Source: Smallanthus sonchifolius
Taxonomy: Eukaryota > Streptophyta > Magnoliopsida > Asterales > Asteraceae
DNA: 64,000 bases
Assembly: GCA_023525975.1 (NCBI GenBank)
Contig: CM042046.1
Location: 40,207,501-40,271,500 of the forward strand
Reading direction: 5' to 3'
Made by a program: the position numbers and the translations under genes. The notes below the pieces were generated by a model. It was given only the letters and a program-made list of their open reading frames with translations, was not told the DNA's origin and searched no databases. Positions 44,326 to 55,700 of this stretch are shown here, piece by piece (the stretch's first letter is position 1; every line of letters begins with the position of its first letter).

Positions 44326-45614
44326 TGGTTCAGTGAAGTCAGTATGTTAGAATGGTTAAACCGTTAGAGTCGGGATCGGTCTGATGTGTATTTAACTAAT
44401 CAATTCAGATCGGAAGTGACGTTGTTGGACCTTCGTTTAGGACAACCGAGACTACCTTATAAGGTGAGTTCTAGAAGCCCCCTTTTTAAATGTTTTAATA
44501 ATGTTTTTGGGCTGGTGTGCATACGTAACGATGTGACGATTTTATAAAACGATATTTATGAAGGTTGTATGTACTGTTTTATAAAATGATGTTTATGAAG
44601 GATGTTTTAGAAGGAAAGGTTTTGAAGGAAGTGTTTATGAAATATTTTGTCAAAAGAAGTTTATGAAGTTTACGAAGTGTTTATGAATGAATGAATGATT
44701 TTAATAAAATGTACGAATGCTTTAACTGAAGTTTTTGAAGTAAAAGAAGCGAAGGTTTATGAAAGTCACAAACAAACGAATCTGCCAATATTCCTTAGGG
44801 AATGAAGGTTAAGGGATGGGAAGTATGGGCCTTTACCTTTTAGGGGCCTCTGTGGCTGGCCAACTGTTGTACAACTGGGTCGATGACGGTCGTCAAGGGG
44901 ATTATCGTGATCCTTGAAGTTTGGTACGATTTACCCTACGGGGTAGTCGTGCTTGAAGTTTGGTACTTGCGCCCTACGGGGTGCGGTGCTTGAAGTTTGG
45001 TACGCGCTATGCTTTGGGACGCCGTGCTTGAAGGGTTGGATGACCTAAGTATCGGGCCCTAGGAGTTCCTCACCCGAAGGACAGTACGGTGATGATGGGC
45101 CTAGTGGTGGTGATCCTTAGTTCATTCGACCAGTATGTAACGTTTGGATTTGACGGTTACGAGAAGGCGCAGATTCGATATGTTCGTTGACTTATGTTTA
45201 TGAAGTGTTATTTTTGTTATTGCATTATGTTACGTACGCTTTTTATTAAATGAAGTACGAAGTTATGTTTTTGACAAATTATTTGAAGTTAAAGTTTTAT
45301 GTTAAAACTAGAACTCACCAGCGTAGCTGACTTTTTAGTATGCACATTCAGGTTAAGGCAGGTATGGATGATGGACGGTGATGCTTGGCAAGCGAGAAGA
45401 GTTACCCGGTTGATTATGAAGACTGGCATCCTGTTACGAGTTGTTCATGTTATGTTTATGTAATTAACAATGTTACGCTTCCGCATGTTGAACGATGTAA
45501 TGTTTAAGTTTTAATGAAATTTTCCGCTGCGTTATTTGATATTCATGTTTAAGAACTGTTTGTGAATGAGTAAATCCAACAAGTGGGGCCTCCCGGGTTT
45601 GGGGCCTTACAAGT

Positions 45615-45626
45615 TGGTATCAGAGC
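45615..45626 (+). other. Primer-binding site of the Tekay element
   Basis: TGGTATCAGAGC, complementary to the 3' end of initiator Met-tRNA, three bases after the LTR. Confidence 0.93.
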
Positions 45627-45943
45627 AATAGTTTGAGAGATTCGGACACTTCCAGTGTCTGAACTTAAACTTTGAATGGGACCGAAAGCGGATGCCAGTA
45701 CGGGTAACTCGAGCCACAGCATCAGGTATGAAGGTAGTATGTATTTACGTATATAGTATGCCTTAGAAAGGGTTAAGTAAGGACTTGTGTTCTGATGGAA
45801 TCACAAAGGTGGTCAAATAGAAATCGAAAGGTAGTGTAATGGTTAATTGCAGATGGCCAGTGTATATTAACATCTTACAGTACTTATTGAATTTTATTTG
45901 TTAACTAGCGTGATAACATTGGATTCTTGTCTTATAGAACAAA

Positions 45944-48103
45944 ATGGCAAGAAGAGGAAACGGAAGGCGTGGTGGGCGTACCGGTGGTCGTACCGGCGGT
46001 CGAAATGGTGGGCGTGGCAAGATCCCCGCGCGCCAAGAGTATAGTGAAGAAGGAAGTGTTCACACTGAACTGGCGGTTAGTGTGCATGAAGCTGAGCAGA
46101 CACAGGTTGAAGAACAACCTTTCACTTTTGAACCAGAAGTGAGGGCAGCTATAGCTCGAGAGTTCTCCGAGTTGATGAGGGCTTCTCTGCCAGGTCTGTT
46201 AGCTGAAGCGATGAAGAAGGTTAACGAGACGGGTGGGTCTAACCCGACGGTTGATACCCCGAACACAAAGGCAATCAACGCACCGCCTGCTCGCGGATGC
46301 GACTATAAGTCCTTCAAGGCATGTGACCCGCCAGTCCTGACTGGAAAGAAAGACGCGGTAGCTACGTTTGACTGGATAATCCGTATGGAGGCTGCCATCC
46401 GTCTCAGTGAATGCCGAGCGGATCAAGTTGTAAAATTTGCTGCTAACTCCTTGAGGGAAGAAGCATCCCATTGGTGGGAAGGTGTACGTCAGGAAAAAGG
46501 GAGTGAGATTGTGGATGCGATGATGTGGGCTGACTTGAAAACTTTAGTTATTAAGAATTTTTGCCCAAGGAACGAGATTGAGAAGGTGGAGAGAGAATTT
46601 CTGGGTTTGAAGGCCGGGAGCATGACGCACCGGCAATACACAACCCGATTCAATGAACTGGCACGTCTGGTGCCACATCTTGTCACAACGGAGGAAAGAA
46701 AGATTTCATGTTATATTCAAGGGTTGCCGGACCAGGTCCGCACCTATGTTAAGGCAAACGCCCCTACTACTTATGATTCGGTAGTAGAACTGAGCGGCGT
46801 GGTATTTGATGATCTGGCTCTGAATGTTGTTGCCATTGAAGAGCCTAAGAAGAAGTTGAGTTTTCCCGCTAAACGATCGGGTGGGAAGTTGTTTGGGGCT
46901 CGGGACAAGCAGGCCAGGGTAGGCGAGATGACAGTCTGTGGGAAATGTGGGGTAAGACACGCGGGTGAATGTCGGTTAGGATCGAATCTATGCTTTAAAT
47001 GCGGCAAGACCGGACATTACTCCCGTGAATGCCCGCAAGGCTACAAATGCTACAATTGTGGGGAAAATGGTCATATGAGTCGGGAATGCACCAAGCCCAG
47101 AATGGGTCAAGCTGGGAAAGGGAAAGGCCCGGAGAAGAAAGAAGAGAGACCCCAAGCAAAGACTCGCGCCTATGCGCTGACGCAGGAACAGGCCAGGGCG
47201 GACCCCAACGTGGCGTCAGGTACGTTCATCCTTGACAACACTCTTGTTTCTGTGTTATTTGATTCGGGTTCCAGTAAGAGTTTTATATCTGCGACTTTTT
47301 GTAAACGAGTGAAGTACAATGTGAGTAAGCTAGAAAGGGCCTTTAGCGTAGAAACCGCTGAGGGTAGAACCGAAGGGGTGACCGATGTAGTTGACAACTC
47401 CACGATAAAGATAGAAGGTCATAGATTCCCTGTCAGATTGTTTGTTATGGTTTTGGGAGGGTTTGATGTTGTGTTGGGTATGGATTGGTTAACTGCCAAT
47501 GAAGCACAAATCATATGTAAAAGAAAGATAATCCAACTCAAGGCTCCGGATGGTAGCAAAGTCGAGGTTTTTGGAGATCGTGACGCCCCGATGCCAAACG
47601 TCATCTCGATGATTAAGGCAACAAATTACTTGAGGCGCGGATGCGAGGCTTATCTGGTGTACGTAATTGACAAGTGTAAGGAAGTGAAGGAACTAGACGA
47701 TGTACCTGTGGTACGCGAGTACCCGGAGGTGTTTCCAGAGGATTTGCCTGGGATACCACCCGACAGAGAGATTGAATTTCGAATCGACTTAGTACCAGAT
47801 GCCCAGCCCGTGGCTAAGGCTCCATATCGACTAGCACCAGTGGAGATGAAGGAACTTATGGTCCAACTAGACGAGTTACTTGAGAAAGGATTTATCCAAC
47901 CGAGCATCTCGCCGTGGGGTGCTCCGGTGTTGTTTGTAAAGAAGAAAGACGGTTCGATGAGAATGTGTATTGATTATCGCGAGTTGAATAAACGTACGGT
48001 GAAGAACAAGTACCCTTTACCAGGATCAACGACCTGTTCGATCAATTACAAGGCGCAAGTTGGTTCTCCAAGATCGACCTTCGATCCGGGTACCATCAGT
48101 TGA
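45944..48103 (+). pseudogene. Tekay gag-protease-RT (N-terminal part of the polyprotein)
   Basis: The R/G-rich start (residues 1-26) leads into a retrotransposon gag domain (about 115-290), with SFKACDPPVLTGKKDA and HWWEGV. Zinc knuckles CFKCGKTGHYSREC (from residue 350) and CYNCGENGHMSREC (from 369) bind RNA. The protease active site LFDSGSS has D at residue 440. The RT N-terminus has LFVKKKDGSMRMCIDYREL near 665-683. The frame is faithful to the family until about 48020, where a single-base loss diverts the last ~28 codons into nonsense and a stop at 48103. The real polyprotein would continue in the next frame. Gag and protease could still be made from this frame. Confidence 0.92.
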
Positions 48104-48846
48104 AGGTGAGGGAAGAAGACATACCGAAAACGGCATTTCGCACACGTTATGGACACTTTGAGTTCCGCGTAATGTCTTTTGGATTGACGAACGCCCCTAC
48201 AGCGTTCATGGATTTGATGAATAGGGTGCGTCGACCGATGCTGGATCGATCGGTAATAGTGTTCATCGATGACATCCTTATCTACTCCAAGAATGAGGGT
48301 GATCACGCGTGTCACTTAAAGGAAGTATTGGAAGCTCTGAAGAAGAAGAAGTTGTATGCTAAGTTCTCCAAATGTGCGTTCTGGCTTAGGGAAGTCCAAT
48401 TCCTAGGTCACGTCATTAACCCGAACGGCATTATGGTTGACCCAGCAAAGATAGTGACGGTAAGGGAATGGGATATTCCTAAGACGCCAACTGAAATCCG
48501 CAGTTTCCTGGGATTGGCAGGCTACTATCGGAGATTCATCCAGGAATTTTCGAAAATAGCTTCGCCATTGACAAAGTTGACTCGGAAAGAGGTAAAGTAT
48601 GAATGGGGTTCGACCCAGGATGAGGCGTTTAAGGAATTGAAAGAGAAGCTAACCCAAGCTCCAGTCTTGGCCCTTCCCGAAGGCAGTGAAGACCTGGTGG
48701 TATACTCTGACGCGTCGGGTCAGGGATTAGGGTGTGTGTTGATGCAACGCGGTAGAGTGATTGCGTATGCGTCGCGGCAGTTGAAAGTTCACGAAGTCAA
48801 CTATCCGACTCATGATTTGGTATTGCTGCTGTCGTATTTGCATTGA
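48021..48846 (+). pseudogene. Tekay RT core and RNase H start, in a shifted frame
   Basis: It continues the polyprotein after the first frameshift; a methionine at 48100 is internal, not a true start. RT motifs: FRVMSFGLTNAPTAFM, the catalytic FIDDILIYSKN (aspartates encoded at 48268-48273), FLGHVINPNGI and SFLGLAGYYRRFI. RNase H begins at VVYSDASGQGLGCVLM (aspartate codon 48709-48711). A second single-base loss near 48825 breaks the conserved NYPTHDL... stretch and leads to a stop at 48846. Confidence 0.9.
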
Positions 48847-50525
48847 AAATCTGGAGGCACTACCTGTACGGGGTGAAATTTACTATTTACTCCGACCACA
48901 AAAGTTTGAAGTACTTCTTCGAACAAAAGGAACTTAATATGAAGCAGAGGCGATGGTTGGAACTATTGAAAGACTGTGACTGTGAAATAATATACCATGC
49001 TGGAAAGGCAAACGTGGTGGCTGATGCTCTAAGCCGAAAGGATGTGCCTACTCCTATTAGAGTGAAAGCTTGCCAGTTGGTGGTAACATCGGATGTGATG
49101 AGAGTAATCGAAAAGGCTCAAGATGAGGCACTTAAAGAAGAAAACATAAAGAAGGAAAGGATGGTTAGCCAACAGGACAAGTTGGAATATAACACCCTTG
49201 GTGTTAGAACACGTTATGGACAGGTATGGATACCTATGGGTGGCGAACTTAGAACCAAAATCTTGGATGAGGCTCATAAGTCTCGTTACTCTATCCATCC
49301 CGGTACCAAAAAAATGTACCAAGACCTGAAGAAGGACTACTGGTGGCCTGGAATGAAATATGATGTAACGAAGTATGTAAGCAAGTGTTTGACTTGCTCG
49401 CAAGTAAAGGCTAAACACCAGAAACCGTATGGAAAGATTCAACCACTTGACATACCAGAATGGAAGTGGGAACACATTACCATGGACTTCATAACCAAGC
49501 TACCCCGCACAGCTAAAGGTCATGACACCATTTGGGTAATTGTGGACCGATTAACGAAGAGTGCTCATTTCCTACCTATTCGCGAGACGTTCTCGTCGGA
49601 AAGGTTAGCAGAAGTGTTTATCAACGAAGTAGTAGCACGGCATGGGATGCCTTTGACGATCGTATCTGACCGGGACACACGATTCACGTCGAGGTTCTGG
49701 AAAAGATTTCACGAGGCGATGGGCACAAGGCTTAATATCAGCACGGCATACCACCCGCAAACGGATGGTCAGTCCGAAAGGACCATTCAGACATTGGAAG
49801 ATATGCTCCGTCCTTGTATTATTGACTTCGGTGGCAGTTGGGACAGTCATCTGCCGTTAGCCGAATTCTCCTACAACAATAGTCATCACACGACTATAGG
49901 CATGCCGCCTTACGAAATGTTGTATGGTAGAAGATGCAGGACCCCGGTTTGTTGGGGTGAGATTGGACAGAAGGAGTTAGGAAGTCTGGAAGTCATAAAA
50001 GAAACGTCGGAAAGGTTTGATCAAATTAAAGCTCGAATGAAGGCTGCACAAGATCGCCAGAAATCCTATGCGGATAGACGACGAAGGCCTATCGAGTTTG
50101 ATGTTGGGGACAGAGTAATGTTGAAAGTGTCACCCTGGAAGGGAATCATACGATTCAGGAAGAGAGGAAAGTTAAGTCCGAGGTTTGTCGGACCGTTCAG
50201 GATAATGGCACGGGTTGGGGAAGTCGCTTATCGGTTGGAGTTGCCTGATGAGTTAAGTGGGATTCATCCTACGTTCCATGTATCACACTTGCGAAAGTGT
50301 TTGGCGGATGAATCGGCTCACGTACCACTTACTGACATCGAGGTCGACAACAGCCTTAATTAAATTGAAGAACCCGTGGCTATCATAGACCGAAAGGAGA
50401 AGCGTTTGCGTAATAAAGTTATTCCATCAGTTAAAGTCCAATGGAGGCACCGAAAGGGATCAGAGGCTACATGGGAAACGGAGGCGGAAATGAGGGAGTC
50501 GTACCCTCAATTATTTGACTTGTGA
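48825..50525 (+). pseudogene. Tekay RNase H end, integrase and chromodomain-like tail
   Basis: RNase H ends with IYSDHKSLKYFFEQ and GKANVVADALSRK. Integrase follows: a zinc module with SIHPGTKKMY and CLTCSQVK, then the catalytic D,D-35-E set with aspartate codons at 49485 and 49668 and glutamate at 49776 (SDRDTRFTSRFW and DGQSERTIQ). Then the GPFRI...YRLELP region and a chromodomain-like tail with KVQWRHRKGSEATWETEAEM, which in chromoviruses guides insertion to particular chromatin. An in-frame TAA at 50361-50363 separates this tail (to the stop at 50525) from the rest, so the tail would be lost. Confidence 0.9.
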
Positions 50526-50549
50526 TAGGTTTCGGGGACGAAACCTATT

Positions 50550-50565
50550 ATAAGGGGGGTAGACT
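50550..50565 (+). other. Polypurine tract of the Tekay element
   Basis: ATAAGGGGGGTAGACT immediately before the 3' LTR, the expected plus-strand primer. Confidence 0.75.
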
Positions 50566-52511
50566 TGTAACATCCCAAAATGTCGAGAAATAAAGTTAAC
50601 AAGTTCAAGCGGGCCGAAGTCGGGCCGGGTCAGTCGCGAACCGGGCTTGGGGAGGTCTCCCCTATAAATAGCCAAGGTCACCACATGTTTCTCTCATTTG
50701 TAATTCTAGAGAGAGAAAAACCGTAGAGAGAGAAAGTGTCGGAATCGCACAAGATTGAACCCGCTCGTGTCTCTTGCACTCGTGAGAAGAACCTCCGGAT
50801 CAGAAGCTCGATTCAGGTAACGATCCGACCTAAATCTGAGTTTTAGTTCGTTTTTGGGTTTTTCGGGTTTTGGGTGAAAAGGTAAGGTTTGAACGGATGA
50901 AACTGAAAGATAATCATGGATTTGAGTTCCTTAATGGAAAACGAACGTTTTGAATGCAAACAGGTTCGGGATCTTGACATGATCAGACCGAATGCGAAAG
51001 TTAGGGTTTTTCGCGAAGAACAGGTCGTGCGCACTTGCTAAGTGCGCACGGAGCAGGTCCTGCACACTTGCTAAGTGCGCAGGAAGAGGGTCCTGCGCAC
51101 TTGCTAAGTGCACAGGAGGAAGGGTCTGCGCACTTGCTAAGTGCGTAGGCAACAGGGTCTACGCACTTGCTAAGTGCGCAGGCAGCAGGGTCTGCGCACT
51201 TACCAAGTGCGCAGACATCAGAACTGGTTCAGTGAAGTCAGTATGTTAGAATGGTTAAACCGTTAGAGTCGGGATCAGTCTGATGTGTATTTAACTAATC
51301 AATTCAGATCGGAAGTGACGTTGTTGGACCTTCGTTTAGGACAACCGAGACTAGCTTATAAGGTGAGTTCTAGAAGCCCCCTTTTTAAATGTTTTAATAA
51401 TGTTTTTGGGCTGGTGTGCATACGTAACGATGTGACGATTTTATAAAACGATGTTTATGAAGGTTGTATGTAATGTTTTATAAAATGATGTTTATGAAGG
51501 ATGTTTTAGAAGGAAAGGTTTTGAAAGAAGTGTTTATGAAATATTTTGTCAAAAGAAGTTTATGAAGTTTACGAAGTGTTTATGAATGAATGAATGATTT
51601 TAATAAAATGTACGAATGCTTTAACTGAAGTTTTTGAAGTAAAAGAACCGAAGGTTTATGAAAGTCACAAACGAACGAATCTGCCAATATTCCTTAGGGA
51701 ATGAAGGTTAAGGGATGGGAAGTATGGGCCTTTACCTTTTAGGGGCCTCTGTGGCTGGCCAACTGTTGTACAACTGGGGCGATGACTGTCGTCAAGGGGA
51801 TTATCGTGATCCTTGAAGTTTGGTACGATTTACCCTACGGGGTAGTCGTGCTTGAAGTTTGGTACTTGCGCCCTACGGGGTGCAGTGCTTGAAGTTTGGT
51901 ACGCGCTATCCTTTGGGACGCCGTGCTTGAAGGGTTGGATGACCTAAGTATCGGGCCCTAGGAGTTCCTCACCCGAAGGACAGTACGGTGATGATGGGCC
52001 TAGTGGTGGTGATCCTTAGTTCATTCGACCAGTATGTAACGTTTGGATTTGACGGTTACGAGAAGGCGCAGATTCGATATGTTCGTTGACTTATGTTTAT
52101 GAAGTGTTATGTTTTGTTATTGCATTATGTTACGTACGCTTTTTATTAAATGAAGTACGAAGTTATGTTTTTGGCAAATTATTTGAAGTTAAAGTTTTAT
52201 GTTAAAACTAGAACTCACCAGCGTAGCTGACTTTTTAGTATGCACATTCAGGTTAAGGCAGGTATGGATGATGGACGGTGATGCTTGGCAAGCGAGAAGA
52301 GTTACCCGGTTGATTATGAAGACTGGCATCATGTTACAAGTTGTTCATGTTATGTTTATGTAATTAACAATGTTACGCTTCCGCATGTTGAACGATGTAA
52401 TGTTTAAGTTTTAATGAAATTTTCCGCTGCATTATTTGATATTAATGTTTAAGAACTGTTTGTGAATGAGTAAATCTAACAAGTGGGGCCTCCCGGGTTT
52501 GGGGCCTTACA
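50566..52511 (+). repeat. 3' LTR of the Tekay element
   Basis: 1946 bp. It is identical in layout to the 5' LTR, with one extra 33-bp hairpin unit and about 28 scattered substitutions. Confidence 0.93.
51023..51223 (+). repeat. Tandem hairpin array in the Tekay 3' LTR, 6 copies
   Basis: Six GCGCACTTGCTAAGTGCGC-type units. The extra unit (around 51150-51182) begins GGGTCTACGCACTTGC and has no counterpart in the 5' LTR. Confidence 0.9.
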
Positions 52512-53009
52512 TTAAACCACTTATAGCTCTGTTTGTAGATGTGATACCAGGAAAACTCACTCGTTGGATTTACACAAAAACATATAGCTCAGTACTCGAA
52601 TATCATAAATTTTAAAACATTCGTGCAGCGGAATTACAGCAAATTGTTCAAACATAAAAATGTCAACTAATTAAATTTTTAACATTCATTATCTACAAAC
52701 ATTAGTCATAACATAAACTCTGTTCAGGAAGTCAGTCTTGTGTCGGATAGCCACGCGCCTACTCCAGCCAACTCGTCTTTCATCATATATTTTCTTTTTC
52801 TTTACCTGAGATGGATGGTAAAAGTCAACTAAGGCCGGTGAGTTCTAGTTTTATCATTCAAGTAATCATCATCAATAACCACTCATTTTTCATCTTATCG
52901 TAACGTACTTATATAAACATAGAGCGTATTCATTTTGTTTAAGAACATAAGTTACATACATCCGTCTACCGAAGTAGTCGTTTTCTCCGTCTACCGAAGT
53001 AGCCGTTAC

Positions 53010-54260
53010 TGATTGGTTGTCGAAGGTACCGATCAAAGATAAGATACATGTGTGTCCTAATCACCTTAAACTAGTTAGGGTAAGAAGGGTGTCGAATCAC
53101 GAAGAGATTGTGGTCGGTGTGTAACTCAATTTATTATTCTTTTATGAAGGACTTCTAGATTCTTTAAAGTTGAGAAATTGTTGAACTAATGATGTGGTTC
53201 AATTGAATTGTAGTTAGAACATAATAATGAGTTGTAACTTGAAGTAATAATAAGACAATGACTAACAATTTAGCAAACACGGTGATTATAATGAATTTGT
53301 AAACAATAATATGAGAAAAGACCACACCCGGGATTCTGGATTTGCAAGCAACTACGATACTTTCATACAAATGGTTTGAATTTCTATGAAATACAACGAT
53401 ATCGATGACTTGTTAATATGAATATTCAATTGGAGGCATCAACGCTCGTCTAACATATGTAATTGGTGCAAGAAAACCTTCACTATATGTATTTCAGATA
53501 AACGTATGCTTTATGAATAAAGAATACGAAACAAACCCTAACATGAATTGAAACTAATAGCAATCATCATCTCATAATGTCAACGATGCAAGAAAATCTC
53601 AACAATCACAAGTTCATGACAATACTAACAATCAAAGCATGTAAACTCAATCGAATGATTATCCATGTTAATGTTTCAAACCAAAAGTGCAATGTAAAAC
53701 CCTAGAAAACTTATAACTATCCACCCGAAGATGATCTTGAATGAAGTACCCATTCATGATGTTGATTTGATCTTCAAAAGCGTTGATTTGATCTTCAATT
53801 GTGTGATGGAAGATGATTTGGGATGAATTGGAATCTTGGAAATAGCCTTTTTCGCACTAGAGAACCCCCAAATCGACGGATCGGTAAAAAATTCCCAAAA
53901 CCCCTTTAAAAATCGGTTAATTTGGGCAGTTACGAATTTTCCGCACAGGCCTGACGTCTGGGACGCTCAGGGCAACATTTGGGACGCCCCTCTGAAGGCT
54001 CAAGGACGCATGGCTGAGAATATGGGACGCCCACATTGTCAAATTCCGCCTTTTTTGCTTTTTTGCCTCGTTTCTTGATCCCGACCTTGATAGAATTCAT
54101 CTTAAGGTCTTGTAAAGCCTCAAAAAGTATTGAAAATACACCTTAAACCCATCGAAGCCTGCAAAACACAAACATCTCAAAGTAGTGTATTCTAACACTC
54201 AATTTAACAAAAACAAATGGAATTAAATGCTTTAAAATCGAGGAATAAACCAACCCATCA
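53010..54260 (-). mobile_element. Solo LTR of an Athila/Tat-like family
   Basis: Starts TGATTGGTTGTCGAAGG and ends CCAACCCATCA, with a perfect GTTAC duplication (53005-53009 and 54261-54265). The left part (CACCTTAAACTAGTTAGGGTAAGAAGGGT...) is similar in order to the LTRs at 21093 and 25207 (CACTTAACTAGTAAGGGTAAGAAGAGT), so it is a related family. It contains repeated GGGACGC words at about 53965-54035. Confidence 0.88.
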
Positions 54261-54384
54261 GTTACATCGTCCGTTTACTGAAGTAGTTGTCATAACTTTC
54301 GTCTACCGTCGTAGACGTTTCATCCGTCTACCGTAGTAGTCATTTTACATCCATTTACCGAAGTAACTGTTTCATCCATCCTAC

Positions 54385-54577
54385 TATCACACCCCGGCCG
54401 GCGGCGGATTATACGTCGGGGCTGATGCGGTTGTTCATAAGCACATGATCATCTATTAACAAGTGATAATATTATTTCGTCATAATTAAAGCATCCGTTA
54501 CAAATAGAAATGGAAAAAAAAGAGTTCAAACATGACATAAGTTGAATTTAATCTTTAATAAAGCTAGGTCCAAATAT
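54385..54577 (-). repeat. Truncated 3' LTR of the LARD-like element
   Basis: About 193 bp matching 58241-58432 with few differences, starting TATCACACCCCGGCCGG. Beyond it, phrases such as AATTTAATCTTTAATAAAGCTA are repeated out of order, suggesting local rearrangement. Confidence 0.7.
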
Positions 54578-54644
54578 ATAGTAAATTTAATCTTTAATAA
54601 AGCTAAGTTGAATTTAATCTTTAATCCGTTACATAATTAAAGCA

Positions 54645-54775
54645 TCCGCTGGTACATCCTATATATAGTAAATTACTATGTTTGAGTAAATTTTATCCCG
54701 TCCATCCTTATTTCCATCCTTATACAGTAATCCAGTGACATGAACACCTATATATAGGATGTACCAGCGGTATAT
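54645..54775. repeat. 23-bp inverted repeat in the rearranged LTR
   Basis: The left arm at 54647-54669 (CCGCTGGTACATCCTATATA...) and the right arm at about 54749-54771 (...TATATAGGATGTACCAGCGG) are exact inverse copies, separated by about 80 bp. Confidence 0.75.
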
Positions 54776-55229
54776 CTACTATGCCCTTACCATATCCCGT
54801 TAGTTTCGTTACTGTATTTCACCATAGGTTTTATGTCATCACACACGATAGAATTTACTATGTTTTCCATGCGCTGATTTTTATAATTACGTGTGCACCC
54901 GTAATTACTCAAATCGTCGTATGATCCGTATAGATCATTATATTGTGTGTGGGTACAGAGGTGAGGGAAACACCCAAAAACATTTAGTTTATTATTGTTT
55001 TCATACATGAGTTGCTAATGATTAATTGTGTGTCTAGATGGTAAAGTCAATCAGGGAGTAAAGACTAACAAGGTGACACAACCCCATACATGGGTACCCT
55101 AAGTAGATGGCATACCCTCCAGGTTATCCATAAAGTTTATAGCTCTCTCATGTTTGAACAAGAATACGTCAAACCCTGAGTAACTCAAAGTTTATAGATT
55201 TCTCGTGTTTGAACAAGAATACGCCAAAC

Positions 55230-55700
55230 CCCGAGTAGTTTTATAGCTATTAAGTTTCATGGAAAAAGTGAACGATCATGCCTCATGTATATAGTGGGCA
55301 ATTAATTGCAAACAATGTAAACCGTCTAGTTTTGTGTGTAATGTAGTCACTCAAGTTTCATGTATAGCGTAAATAATATAGTACTATGCATATTGTAATT
55401 AACCAAGTATCACGTATTGTGTGAACAATCTAGTGTCATGCATGTTGCAAGTAATCAAGTTCCGTCTATATTGTGATCAATATAGTATCATGTATATTGT
55501 AAACAGCCAAGTATTTGTATCATGTGAACAAGCTAGTATCATGTATATTGCAAACGAGTAAGTTTCAAGTGTGATGTGAACAATCTAGTATCATGCATAT
55601 TGCAAACAACCAAGTTTCGTGTATAATGTGACTAATTAAGTTTCATGTATGATGTAAACAGATCAGTTTTCACATACAATGTGGACGTTCATATGTAAGT
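55230..55700. repeat. Degenerate tandem repeat in the LARD-like element
   Basis: About eight imperfect copies of a roughly 50-bp phrase containing CTAGTATCATGTATATTG(C/T)AAAC and CAAGTTTCATGTATA. No coding capacity. Confidence 0.65.

Larger units (their letters stand above)
43699..45611 (+). repeat. 5' LTR of the Tekay element
   Basis: 1913 bp. A TATA box TATAAATA is at 43797-43804, followed by a CTAGAGAGAGAAAA leader-like region. A hairpin array is at about 44157-44325 (5 copies), and GAAGTTTGGTAC-type tandem phrases at 44915-45035. The AACTCACCAGCGTAGCTGAC motif lies near the end. Confidence 0.93.
43699..52511 (+). mobile_element. Tekay-type chromovirus (Ty3/gypsy) retrotransposon, nearly complete
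   Basis: LTRs 43699-45611 and 50566-52511 start TGTAACATCCC and end GGGCCTTACA. The TSD is TTAAA (43694-43698 and 52512-52516). The Met-tRNA primer-binding site is at 45615 and a polypurine tract lies just before the right LTR. The gene order gag, protease, RT, RNase H, integrase plus chromodomain-like tail is that of chromoviruses, and motifs such as GKANVVADALSRK fit the Tekay/Del lineage. By eye the LTRs differ at about 28 substitutions (roughly 1.5 percent) plus one 33-bp repeat unit, so insertion is fairly recent. Two single-base frameshifts and one stop in pol disable the coding region. Confidence 0.95.

Noticed and set aside
44065..44350. Open frames encoding LAKCA- or HLASAQ-type peptide repeats (also at 50931-51249)
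   Set aside because: They are by-products of the 33-bp hairpin array, which happens to keep frame because 33 is divisible by 3. There is no conserved start context and they sit in an LTR leader.
45932..49850. Minus-strand and alternative-frame open frames across the Tekay coding region
   Set aside because: They are shadows of the gag-pol frames, which carry all the conserved motifs.
52520..52550. AGCTCTG...ATACCAGG, a possible primer-binding site split by about 12 bp next to the outer LTR
   Set aside because: A solo LTR with near-matching flanks (AGATG and ATATG) explains the junction better, and no internal retroelement region follows on the left.
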